This document shows positions 15,852 to 21,494 of a stretch of 21,494 bases of DNA, one piece after another; the stretch's first letter is position 1; the number at the start of each line of letters is the position of its first letter. Both the position numbers and the translations under genes were made by a program. A model generated the notes under the pieces. That model saw nothing but the letters and a program-made list of their open reading frames with translations. It ran no database searches and was not told the DNA's origin. Source of the stretch: a virus; IMG/VR virus record IMGVR_UViG_3300030085_001423, positions 1 to 21,494 of that record, one strand, 5' to 3'.

Positions 15852-16591
15852 GATTTTTTTTTCCAAAATCTATTTTTATACACGTTAAAAAAATTTAATC
15901 TATAAAATGATTTTTTAGGAACTAAATCATTAGTTTTAAATTTTTTAATTTTCATTTTCCAATTATCTCTTTTAAAGGGTATGATCTGAACACAAGGAGT
16001 GCCTTTCTTTATAATAGTGTCTAATGAAGAATACTTGTCTCCATTAATTACAAAAGGAAAATTAACTTCTTGATTAAAAGTGTCCGTATCAACTATTCCA
16101 GGTATAATAGAAAATCTATCGTCTGCATTATTCATAGGAGGTAAAAACAAACAAGAATAACCTGGTGGTGTTTTTATGTGCCATGGATTTAATATTTTAT
16201 AAAAAGGTAAATTTTTATTTTTTTCTACAAAAGGAGATCCTGCTAGTTGTCCTGTTGAATGTATATCTCTTGTCATGTCAGAACTCAAATTAATACCTCT
16301 AGAATGTAAATAACCTGAGTCTATTTCTCCAGTGTGCACAAAACTATCTTTTTGTTTTGTTTCTGGATTTTCTACATTATGTTTAATGGAAATATCTTGT
16401 GGAATTCTTAATAAATATCCAGAGGTCAAAGTATCAAGAAAAGGCATGCATCCTTTAATTGTTCTAAAACGTGGGGAATGGTTTAATTTTTTAAACCACT
16501 CTGGTATATTAGTTTTTATTGGAGTGGGATAATCTTCTTTTAAATTAACATAATCTTCGTGACAAGAAAAAGTAATTATTTTTTCAAACAT
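15842..16591 (-). CDS. DUF6065-like conserved protein (249 aa), function unknown
   Basis: Recognisable landmarks: IPEWFKKLN (29-37), IKGCMPFLDTLTSGYLL (45-61), NPWHIKTPPGYSCLFLPP (135-152), PGIVDTD (164-170), VNFPF (176-180), KKGTPCVQIIPFKRDNWK (195-212) and a very basic C terminus (KKSFYRLN...WKKKSWK). The order of a Cys-Pro start, TPPGYS/PPxN, GIVDTD, FPF and KGTP fits the DUF6065 family, which occurs beside oxygenases in marine phages and bacteria; its role is not known to me. The fold may be beta-rich. It is the first gene of the cargo island, after a 48-bp spacer with a hairpin and an AT-rich element, and overlaps the following oxygenase. No Shine-Dalgarno is evident. Confidence 0.6.
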   Translation of the reverse strand: MFEKIITFSCHEDYVNLKEDYPTPIKTNIPEWFKKLNHSPRFRTIKGCMPFLDTLTSGYLLRIPQDISIKHNVENPETKQKDSFVHTGEIDSGYLHSRGINLSSDMTRDIHSTGQLAGSPFVEKNKNLPFYKILNPWHIKTPPGYSCLFLPPMNNADDRFSIIPGIVDTDTFNQEVNFPFVINGDKYSSLDTIIKKGTPCVQIIPFKRDNWKMKIKKFKTNDLVPKKSFYRLNFFNVYKNRFWKKKSWK

Positions 16592-16622
16592 ATATATCTT
16601 TATTTAAAAAATGTATTTATAA

Positions 16623-16655
16623 CTTTTTTAAAAAGAAGTCTACAATAATTGTAGA
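16623..16655 (-). terminator. Weak hairpin with T-rich tail between the 168-aa gene and the cargo island
   Basis: Read on the minus strand, TCTACAA-TTA-TTGTAGA forms a 7-bp stem with a 3-base loop (16655-16639) and is followed by a T-rich run (CTTCTTTTT) and an AT palindrome (CTTTTTTAAAAAG type). The stem covers the stop codon of the 168-aa gene. Only two of seven pairs are G-C, so it would be at best a leaky terminator or a transcript-processing signal. The spacer to 16591 also holds TATAAATA on the minus strand (16621-16614). It is the longest non-coding gap in the late operon (48 bp). Confidence 0.3.
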
Positions 16656-17146
16656 GAGCTGTAAACTGTTTGACCTTGACCTTGTGCGTAAGTTTCAAGA
16701 GTTGAATTTAAAGCCGTGCCATCAGACCAAATTGCAGTGTCATCGTCAACTGTAGCACTTTCACTTGGATCAGTTACTATGTCAGTTGCTTTTAAATTTT
16801 TAAGGTAATTTAAATAAGTCGTAACACCTGAAGCCATAGGTTTTGAAGAATTACTTTCTAACCATTTTTCTATGTCACTTATTCTACGATTTATTTCTTT
16901 TTGCAAATCAACAGCAAAATCATATCTCACACTCATGTCTTGATAAGTTACACTATCTCCAGTTTTACTTACTACAATTTTATTTCCTAATTTTACAGCT
17001 TCAAAATCAGAATCACTTACAGTAACTGTATCATAGAAACCATCATCCCAATTTTTATTAGCATCATAATTAGTTTGATTATCAGCTATTTTATATAAAG
17101 ATCCTTCTTGACCATCTGAATTTTTATGAAAAACAAATATTGCCAT
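16640..17146 (-). CDS. Putative tail/virion protein (168 aa)
   Basis: Starts MAIFVFHKNSDGQEGSLYKI, followed by short beta-strand and turn stretches, a helical segment around 74-100 (DLQKEINRRISDIEKWLES) that could form a trimeric coiled coil, and an acidic Ser/Thr-rich C terminus. The layout fits a small fibre-associated or fibre-tip protein. It directly follows the glycine-rich adhesin candidate with two bases between stop and start, and has GGAAG before the ATG. I do not recognise a named family; a chaperone for the adhesin is an alternative. Confidence 0.6.
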   Translation of the reverse strand: MAIFVFHKNSDGQEGSLYKIADNQTNYDANKNWDDGFYDTVTVSDSDFEAVKLGNKIVVSKTGDSVTYQDMSVRYDFAVDLQKEINRRISDIEKWLESNSSKPMASGVTTYLNYLKNLKATDIVTDPSESATVDDDTAIWSDGTALNSTLETYAQGQGQTVYSSLQLL

Positions 17147-17148
17147 AA

Positions 17149-17805
17149 TTAACTTCCACTATTTTCAAAGATCATCGCTAATCCAGCTCCACCTGCATTT
17201 CCAGGGTTTTGAGGTCCATTAGAAGGAGCAGCGTCACCTCCATTTCCTGCATCACCATAATTTGAACCTTGTATTAAAGTTTTAATATTCCAAGTTGTAG
17301 TTGCTCCTGGAGCAGATCCAGCACTTCCTGTAGACCCAGGACTTCCGTCGGAGCCTCCTCCGCCTCCGCCTCCGCCGTTTACAGTTCCAATATTTGCTAT
17401 AGTTGTTGCACCACCCGTACCACCGGATGATCCAGGTTGATATTGATTTCCACCAGCTCCTGGATTTCCACCAGCACCCACTGAATAAGGTTGTGAGAAT
17501 GGAGCAGTTACAGGTGATCCATAAAAACCAAATCCACCAATACCACCAGATCCTCCTGGTCTTTGATCATCATTTCTTCTAGCACCTCCGCCGCCTCCGC
17601 CTCCGCCAGCGTACAGGTATGCCCCTATAAAACTTGCGTTAGAAGTAAGCGTGCCTGAAGCAGGTCCAGCTGCAAAAACATTTGGTACAAAACCGCCTCC
17701 ACCTGCTGCTCCTGAAGCAGCTGATATAACTCTTCCAGAAGAGTCAATAGTTACAGTTGATGATGTAAATTCAGTTCTTGCTACTGGTTTAATTATTCTT
17801 GGCAT
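17149..17805 (-). CDS. Glycine-rich tail tip / adhesin candidate (218 aa)
   Basis: About one third glycine. Two runs of exactly eight glycines (67-74 and 144-151) and many GGxGG, GAGGN and PGSSGGTGG segments resemble the polyglycine II helical lattices of tail-fibre adhesins such as the Salmonella phage S16 gp38 type, where exposed loops bind the host receptor. The N terminus (RIIKPVARTEFTSSTVTIDS) and the non-glycine patches (YGSPVTAPFSQPYSVG, TTTWNIKTLIQGSNYG) would then be the framework and loops. It lies among fibre-like genes. AGGAGG six bases before the ATG gives one of the best ribosome-binding sites of the window, overlapping the previous TAG. The adhesin role is inferred from composition and place. 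Confidence 0.65.
   Translation of the reverse strand: MPRIIKPVARTEFTSSTVTIDSSGRVISAASGAAGGGGFVPNVFAAGPASGTLTSNASFIGAYLYAGGGGGGGGARRNDDQRPGGSGGIGGFGFYGSPVTAPFSQPYSVGAGGNPGAGGNQYQPGSSGGTGGATTIANIGTVNGGGGGGGGSDGSPGSTGSAGSAPGATTTWNIKTLIQGSNYGDAGNGGDAAPSNGPQNPGNAGGAGLAMIFENSGS
17353..17376 (-). repeat. Second polyglycine codon tract, alternating GGC/GGA
   Basis: Eight glycine codons in the order GGC GGA GGC GGA GGC GGA GGA GGC (coding strand), encoding residues 144-151 of the adhesin candidate. The GC-rich hexamer repeat stands out in an AT-rich genome and is prone to in-frame slippage, changing glycine-run length by one or two residues. Confidence 0.85.
17584..17607 (-). repeat. First polyglycine codon tract, alternating GGC/GGA
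   Basis: Eight glycine codons in the order GGC GGA GGC GGA GGC GGC GGA GGT (coding strand), encoding residues 67-74 of the adhesin candidate. It has the same hexamer core as the tract at 17353-17376, so recombination or slippage between or within the tracts could vary the adhesin. Confidence 0.85.
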
Positions 17806-17814
17806 CTAATCCTC

Positions 17815-18174
17815 CTAGTCTACCATTTCTACATAAGAAACGTGGAATGCTAAATCGTTAGCAGCTCCTGCTGTCACCGCGATTAAGTCTGTTTCATCTA
17901 AGTAGATAGGTCTTCCAATTAAATCTAATGTTGAATCTGCAGGTACTGAAATTGTACTTGCAATTTTATAATAAGTTGAGCCATTGTCGTTACTAATTTC
18001 TACTGTTGCATCAACAGCGTTAGTTCCATCAATGTTTGCTAATAATATTGTATCAATTCTAACTGCAGTTTCTGCAGGTACATCAATCATAGTAGTTCTA
18101 CTTGTATCAGATAAACTACCCATAGCATTTTTAGGTGTGATCGTTGCTATATTTACAAGATTCGGTGTTGCCAT
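17815..18174 (-). CDS. Small beta-rich virion protein (119 aa), paralogue of the gene at 11784-12125
   Basis: Predicted beta-sandwich with no long helix: VPAETAVRIDTILLANID (32-49), DATVEISNDNGSTYYKI, STLDLIGRPIYLDETDLIAV (81-100) and a final strand FHVSYVEMV. It matches the 113-aa protein about 6 kb downstream motif for motif. Proteins of this shape are usually minor tail or fibre-base proteins in marine phages. It has AAGGAG about ten bases before the ATG and sits between two fibre-type genes; the ribosome-binding site of the next gene overlaps its TAG. Function beyond virion structure is not shown. Confidence 0.68.
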   Translation of the reverse strand: MATPNLVNIATITPKNAMGSLSDTSRTTMIDVPAETAVRIDTILLANIDGTNAVDATVEISNDNGSTYYKIASTISVPADSTLDLIGRPIYLDETDLIAVTAGAANDLAFHVSYVEMVD

Positions 18175-18193
18175 TTTTTATTCTCCTTACGTA

Positions 18194-19012
18194 TTAATAT
18201 CCGAAAACCATGGAGAAGACAAGACTTTTTCCATCGGTAGTTGCTATTTGTGTTGAGCTTGTTCCTGGTGAAGCATTAGTTATTTTTACTCTACCAGTGC
18301 CATTTGGAGCTAAAGTCATATCTCCATTTGCACCATCTGCAAGTGTTACTGTACCTGCATTTGTGCCATTATTTGTGTTTAATATTAAATCTCCAGTCCC
18401 TTGTGTTGTAAGAGTAGCGTCAGCGTTATTGTCTCCTAGTTGAACTGTGTCTGCGCCAAGATTAACATCACCTGTTCCATTTGGAATAATGTCAATATCA
18501 GCGTTTGATGTAGAAACAATGTCATTTCCGTTAACATCTAAATCTCCACCTAATTGAGGTGATGTATCATCAACAACGTCACCACCAAATTCTACAGATG
18601 TAATATTTGGATTTGTACCATCATCTGCTTTTGCATAAGCAATAATAGTTTTACCTGCTGCAACTGCAGCACTTGTTCCTGTTCCTGAAACATATTTAAA
18701 TGTTACAGTTTGAGATCCCGAAGTTCCATTTTTTAAAATGTAAAAATTTTGCACATCAAGAGGAATTGTTACATTTCTTCCTGCTGTTAATGTTCCTGTA
18801 AATTCAATAATTCTATGTGCAAGAGTTGCACCAGTTGCTCCATCTGATACTGAAAGAGTTGTATCTGCACCATCAGTTACTGCTTGAGTTGTATAACCAC
18901 CAGAAACTTGTTCAAAAATTTGTAAATTAGTATTTGTTTTTGTACCCCATGTACCCGCGTTTTCACCGGTTGCTTGAAGTTCTACCCCTAAAGGTGTGTA
19001 TGTTGATGCCAT
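18194..19012 (-). CDS. Tail-fibre-like protein (272 aa)
   Basis: The N terminus YTPLGVELQATGENAGTWG, followed by KTNTNLQIFEQ, is a block common at the start of marine phage tail-fibre proteins, probably the virion-attachment part. The C-terminal half is made of short beta repeats of the IIPNGTGDVNLGADTVQLGD, TTQGTGDLILNTNNGTNAG and MTLAPNGTGRVKI kind, as in a beta-helical shaft, ending in an aromatic tip (SLVFSMVFGY). There is no chaperone-type autocleavage domain visible. CGGAGATT precedes the ATG. Confident as a fibre-like protein; the receptor-binding part may instead lie in the glycine-rich protein downstream. Confidence 0.75.
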   Translation of the reverse strand: MASTYTPLGVELQATGENAGTWGTKTNTNLQIFEQVSGGYTTQAVTDGADTTLSVSDGATGATLAHRIIEFTGTLTAGRNVTIPLDVQNFYILKNGTSGSQTVTFKYVSGTGTSAAVAAGKTIIAYAKADDGTNPNITSVEFGGDVVDDTSPQLGGDLDVNGNDIVSTSNADIDIIPNGTGDVNLGADTVQLGDNNADATLTTQGTGDLILNTNNGTNAGTVTLADGANGDMTLAPNGTGRVKITNASPGTSSTQIATTDGKSLVFSMVFGY

Positions 19013-19026
19013 AATTTAATCTCCGA

Positions 19027-20121
19027 TTACGCTGCTTTTCCTGTTACGTCTGTATAACTAATATTAGATCCAGTGTCAATAGCTTGATATGCTTGAATTC
19101 CAAATCCAGTAGCAGTTCCAAATGAAGCAACGGATGTAGTAGCTTCTACACCTGTTAAACCTATTACGTCTGCAGGTGTTAATGTTCCAATATTAGCAGT
19201 TGCTGAAACTCCTGTCAATCCCATAACATCTGCGGGAGTGATTGAACCCACAGAAGAGGTTGCTGAAACTCCAGATAATATTGCAGTGGGGTTAGATGTA
19301 ATACTAACTTCACCAATACTTGTTGTTGCTGAAACTCCTGTAACTCCTATTACATCTGCAGGAGAAATTGATCCAACAGAGGCTGTTGCTGAAACTCCTG
19401 TAACTCCTATTACATCTGCAGGAGAAATTGTTCCAACAGAGGCTGTTGCAGATACACCAGTTAATGTCTGAGTTATGTCTGCTATTACTGATGGTGATCC
19501 AACACTTGCTGTTGAAGATACTCCTGTTACTCCCATAACATCAGCAGGTGAAATAGATCCAACACTTGCTGTTGCTTGTTGACCATCTAATAATACATCA
19601 CCTTGAATGCCCCACGCATTTTCGTTCCATGGTTGTCTACCCCAACCTGAATTTATTTCTGCATCTACTGTTACGGAGCCAATAGAGGAAGTTAGTCCAA
19701 AACCTGTAACTGAAACATCAATACCATCTTGTGAACCCCATAAATTTTGATTCCAAGGTAAAACACCCCATGTATTTGAATCTACTGTATTTGCTTGTCC
19801 ACCCATTCCTGAGTGATTAGTACAATAATAATATAAAGTTGGTGCGGAAGCAGCTACAGTAATTTGTGTGTAAGCATCCGTGTTTCCAGGTGTTCCATTT
19901 GTGGTTACACCAGTTGTATACTCAGTGCCTTCATTATGTGTTCCGCCACTTGTTGTAGAAAATCTTAAAGGGTGATTAGCGTTCGATGAATCAGATTGAT
20001 CAAACCTATATGTATAACCTTCAGCTAAATTAACAGTATCTTGTTGTACACCGTCAATAGCATATTTATTACCAGCGCCGGTAGAAACTACCGTTACTGT
20101 AAAAGTTCGAGTAACGGACAT
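19027..20121 (-). CDS. Virion protein with cupredoxin-like domain and tandem 20-residue repeats (364 aa)
   Basis: Three parts. First, residues 1-112 form a cupredoxin-like domain: YRFDQSDSSNANHPLRFS supplies H50, and LYYYCTNHSGMGG supplies C100, H103 and M106, the four ligands of a type 1 copper site with the C-x2-H-x2-M spacing of amicyanin. Second, two W-G-x2-P-W-N-x-N-x-W-G motifs (118-129 and 160-171). Third, about 182-348 holds tandem repeats of the GVSATASVG/SPADVIGVT type, about 20 or 22 residues each. It lies between tail genes with a strong GGGAGGT ribosome-binding site. The repeats suggest a beta-structured fibre or baseplate part; the domain's copper binding is inferred from ligands only. 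There is no signal peptide, consistent with virion use, not export. Confidence 0.75.
   Translation of the reverse strand: MSVTRTFTVTVVSTGAGNKYAIDGVQQDTVNLAEGYTYRFDQSDSSNANHPLRFSTTSGGTHNEGTEYTTGVTTNGTPGNTDAYTQITVAASAPTLYYYCTNHSGMGGQANTVDSNTWGVLPWNQNLWGSQDGIDVSVTGFGLTSSIGSVTVDAEINSGWGRQPWNENAWGIQGDVLLDGQQATASVGSISPADVMGVTGVSSTASVGSPSVIADITQTLTGVSATASVGTISPADVIGVTGVSATASVGSISPADVIGVTGVSATTSIGEVSITSNPTAILSGVSATSSVGSITPADVMGLTGVSATANIGTLTPADVIGLTGVEATTSVASFGTATGFGIQAYQAIDTGSNISYTDVTGKAA
19080..19580 (-). repeat. Tandem 60/66-bp coding repeats
   Basis: Repeat array inside the 364-aa virion protein, with about eight units encoding (G)VSATASVG followed by SPADVIGVT or a divergent stretch. Most units are 60 bp; two (near SPSVIADI and EVSITSNPTA) are 66 bp and diverged. 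Two adjacent units (about 19326-19445) are nearly identical in DNA over more than 55 bases, with a single A/T difference at the GAAATTG-A/T-TCC site, pointing to recent duplication or conversion. Confidence 0.85.
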
Positions 20122-20134
20122 CCGTTAACCTCCC

Positions 20135-20572
20135 TTAAGCTATTCTTATGATCGCGTTTGTTGCGTCTGCTGTTGGAAATTGAATTGTGAAAGTACCACT
20201 TGTTACAGTTTTATCTCCACCAAAAGCTATAACTGCAACAGCTTTATCAGATTGATCATCATTATAAATTAATGCACCGTTTGCTGTAAAAGACGCAGAA
20301 GAAAAACTTACATCTGCAAAATCACAAAGTGCAGTTGTTCCAGAAGTTGTTGGTGTAACACTTGTTAAAGTAGCTCCACCTGCAGTGTATGCAGTTCCAG
20401 ATGAGTTTGTAATTTCATTTGATGTTGAATAAGCTGTAGTTCCAGCACCTAAAGTTGCAGAGCTAGTGTATAAAGCTATTTTAAAAGTGTCTCCACTTGT
20501 AGCTGTAAAGTTGTGTGTACCAACTAATATTTCTTGTTTAAAACTTGTGCATACTGCCGATGTTATTGCCAT
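20135..20572 (-). CDS. Putative virion structural protein (145 aa)
   Basis: Small beta-rich, Ser/Thr/Ala-rich protein: SFKQEILVGTHNFTATSGD, FKIALYTSSATLG, AYSTSNEITNSSGTAYTAGG, SFSSASFTANGALIYND and a final FTIQFPTADATNAIIRIA. I recognise this SFKQEILVGTHNF...FKIALYTSSA pattern as frequent between adaptor and fibre genes of marine phages and prophages, where it is unnamed or called structural. It may be a tail-collar, baseplate or fibre-connecting protein. AGGAG lies about nine bases before the ATG; no overlap with the neighbours. No enzyme motif. Confidence 0.7.
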   Translation of the reverse strand: MAITSAVCTSFKQEILVGTHNFTATSGDTFKIALYTSSATLGAGTTAYSTSNEITNSSGTAYTAGGATLTSVTPTTSGTTALCDFADVSFSSASFTANGALIYNDDQSDKAVAVIAFGGDKTVTSGTFTIQFPTADATNAIIRIA

Positions 20573-20582
20573 AATTTTTCTC

Positions 20583-21287
20583 CTATGGGTTTGCTGAGTT
20601 TACCGGTATACGAACAGCGCCATCAGTGTAGTCATCTCTTCGTCTTCTACCAACTTGCTCGTTAGCAAACTTCTGTACCTCTTGTTTATACTTATTTTCG
20701 TATAGTGTCAACATATCAATTGGACCTTTTAAAAATCCATATGCTTCTGATAGACAACAATATAATAGCCCATTTGGGAAGTTAAGACTAATATAATTAG
20801 TATCATCATTTTCTAATAATGCAGGAGCTGCATTGTAGTGTACCCTAAATTTGTATGTATTGTCTGGAACTGGGGCAAACATCATTTTTCCAGATGTAGT
20901 GTCTGACTCTCCTGTGCCACCACCAAACATAGCATAATATTTTGGTTGCCCTCTTTTAGCAGATGCGGTTGATGATACGTATTCCTGTAGATAAGTAATA
21001 TCTTTTTTTTCTAACCAAATATTAGGACCAGTTATAGCTGAAGTAGAATCGTATACTTGTATTCCTCTTATGAACACAGCGCCTGCTGGGGCATTAACTG
21101 TTTCTTGTCCTGTAACTAAATTACCTGATTGTTGTTTTCTATCTGCATCTATAGGCACATCTCTAAAAATTCTATATTGTGCATTTAAAATTATATTTTC
21201 TAAAACAGAATCCGATAAAACATTTGAATCTGTTTCGGTATAACTTCTAATTTGTGTTTTTAACCCTGATGCACTTAATCCAGCCAT
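20583..21287 (-). CDS. SU10-type adaptor / head-tail connector protein (234 aa)
   Basis: Links the portal to the tail. It begins with a helical segment (GLKTQIRSYTETDSN, SDSVLENIILNAQYRIFRDV, 8-44), then a beta-rich core with INP-like landmarks: W91-LEKKDITYLQEYV, GQPKYYAMFGG (113-123), MMFAPVPDNTYKFRVHYNAA (135-154) and LLEN, then a C-terminal helix block SLNFPNGLLYCCLSEAYGFL (167-186) and YENKYKQEV with a basic tail QVGRRRRDD. This order fits the SU10-adaptor/tail-tube-A class. The ATG shares one base with the previous TAA, and AGAGAGG lies upstream. Its place ahead of all tail genes agrees. Confidence 0.8.
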   Translation of the reverse strand: MAGLSASGLKTQIRSYTETDSNVLSDSVLENIILNAQYRIFRDVPIDADRKQQSGNLVTGQETVNAPAGAVFIRGIQVYDSTSAITGPNIWLEKKDITYLQEYVSSTASAKRGQPKYYAMFGGGTGESDTTSGKMMFAPVPDNTYKFRVHYNAAPALLENDDTNYISLNFPNGLLYCCLSEAYGFLKGPIDMLTLYENKYKQEVQKFANEQVGRRRRDDYTDGAVRIPVNSANP

Positions 21288-21478
21288 TATACTGCTGCCT
21301 CTCTACAAATAGGACAATTTTTTTTATATCTATTATGTGTACCACATTTTATAGCTTTTCCATCTTTGTTTGTATACTCTTCAACATATGGTTCTGCCTC
21401 TTCATATAAAACAAGATGTGGATCTTGTTTTTCTGGTGTAAATATATTTTTTATCCAATTCCAAATTTTATTTATCAT
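21287..21478 (-). CDS. Zinc-ribbon-like miniprotein (63 aa)
   Basis: N-terminal amphipathic and aromatic helix (MINKIWNWIKNIFTPEK), an acidic middle (LYEEAEPYVEEY), and a C-terminal C45-G-T-H48...C55-P-I-C58 cluster (C-x2-H-x6-C-x2-C) fit to bind one zinc. CGTHNRYKKNCPICRE is a pattern I recognise from small unnamed marine phage proteins. It lies just before the adaptor gene, to which it is joined by TAATG. The frame upstream of the ATG stays open to the window edge but offers no other start, and ATGA overlap with a possible upstream gene supports this ATG. Function unknown; a small virion-assembly or nucleic-acid-binding factor is possible. Confidence 0.65.
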   Translation of the reverse strand: MINKIWNWIKNIFTPEKQDPHLVLYEEAEPYVEEYTNKDGKAIKCGTHNRYKKNCPICREAAV

Positions 21479-21494
21479 GCCGTTACTGTTACTG
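21475..21494 (-). CDS. Possible 3' end of an upstream late gene (partial)
   Basis: Read on the minus strand from the window edge, one frame gives Val-Thr-Val-Thr-Ala-stop, with the TGA overlapping the ATG of the zinc-ribbon gene (ATGA). This four-base overlap style is used elsewhere in the operon (2414-2417). In this genome order, a capsid or other head gene would be expected here, but six codons cannot identify it. Confidence 0.3.

Noticed and set aside
15852-15866. TTG start at 15866 for the oxygenase
   Set aside because: It adds only a short MEKKI extension inside the previous gene; the ATG at 15851 is simpler.
17350-17610. GC-rich island as foreign insertion or RNA gene
   Set aside because: The GC rise is fully explained by glycine codons (GGC/GGA) in one open frame.
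19080-19580. CRISPR-like array
   Set aside because: The direct repeats are contiguous, in frame and multiples of three, encode a clear protein repeat, and have no unique spacers.
1-21494. tRNA genes, integrase, attachment sites, origin
   Set aside because: No cloverleaf-like sequence, recombinase motif or iteron cluster was noticed, and there is almost no non-coding space to hold them. A covariance-model scan was not possible here.

Overview
This window looks like part of the genome of a short-tailed (podovirus-like) double-stranded DNA phage of marine bacterioplankton. It is AT-rich and almost completely coding, with genes that abut or overlap. Its proteins match types common in uncultured marine and pelagiphage-like genomes: a P22 gp10-like tail protein, Gly-Gly-motif internal proteins, a glycine-rich adhesin and several 2-oxoglutarate/Fe(II) oxygenases. 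SAR11-like or other AT-rich marine bacteria are the likeliest hosts, but nothing in the window fixes the host. No tRNA, rRNA, integrase, IS element or CRISPR array was seen.

Layout. At the left edge, two plus-strand genes (1-1949) form the end of a replication/metabolism module: a 5'-truncated SNF2-type helicase and a coupled DUF6445-like oxygenase. They converge, with a 9-bp overlap, on one long minus-strand late operon that fills the rest of the window and is read from right to left. In transcription order it holds: a possible end of an upstream gene at the window edge, a zinc-ribbon miniprotein, an SU10-type head-tail adaptor, a block of tail and fibre-like proteins (20572 down to 16640, including a cupredoxin-like repeat protein and a poly-glycine adhesin candidate), a cargo island (16591-14506: a DUF6065-like protein, two 2OG-Fe(II) oxygenases and a small conserved protein), the gp10-like tail protein, three small proteins, four internal/ejection-type virion proteins (730, 363, 332 and 1404 aa), and a terminal lysis cassette (one-TM holin candidate, 2OG-Fe(II) oxygenase, M15 peptidase endolysin).

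How the genes work together. The adaptor and gp10-like protein would extend the portal into the short tail. The fibre-like genes would give host recognition. The 730, 363, 332 and 1404-aa proteins are plausible counterparts of the T7/P22 ejection proteins that carry DNA across the envelope. The last three genes would release progeny. Genes are often joined by the five-base junction TAATG (stop and start sharing one A on the coding strand), which suggests coupled translation.

The least explained content is the accessory chemistry: four different putative non-heme iron oxygenases plus a copper-type cupredoxin fold in a virion protein, all within 21 kb. Three small genes (59, 56 and 54 aa) shorter than usual ORF cut-offs were recovered by reading the gaps between larger genes.
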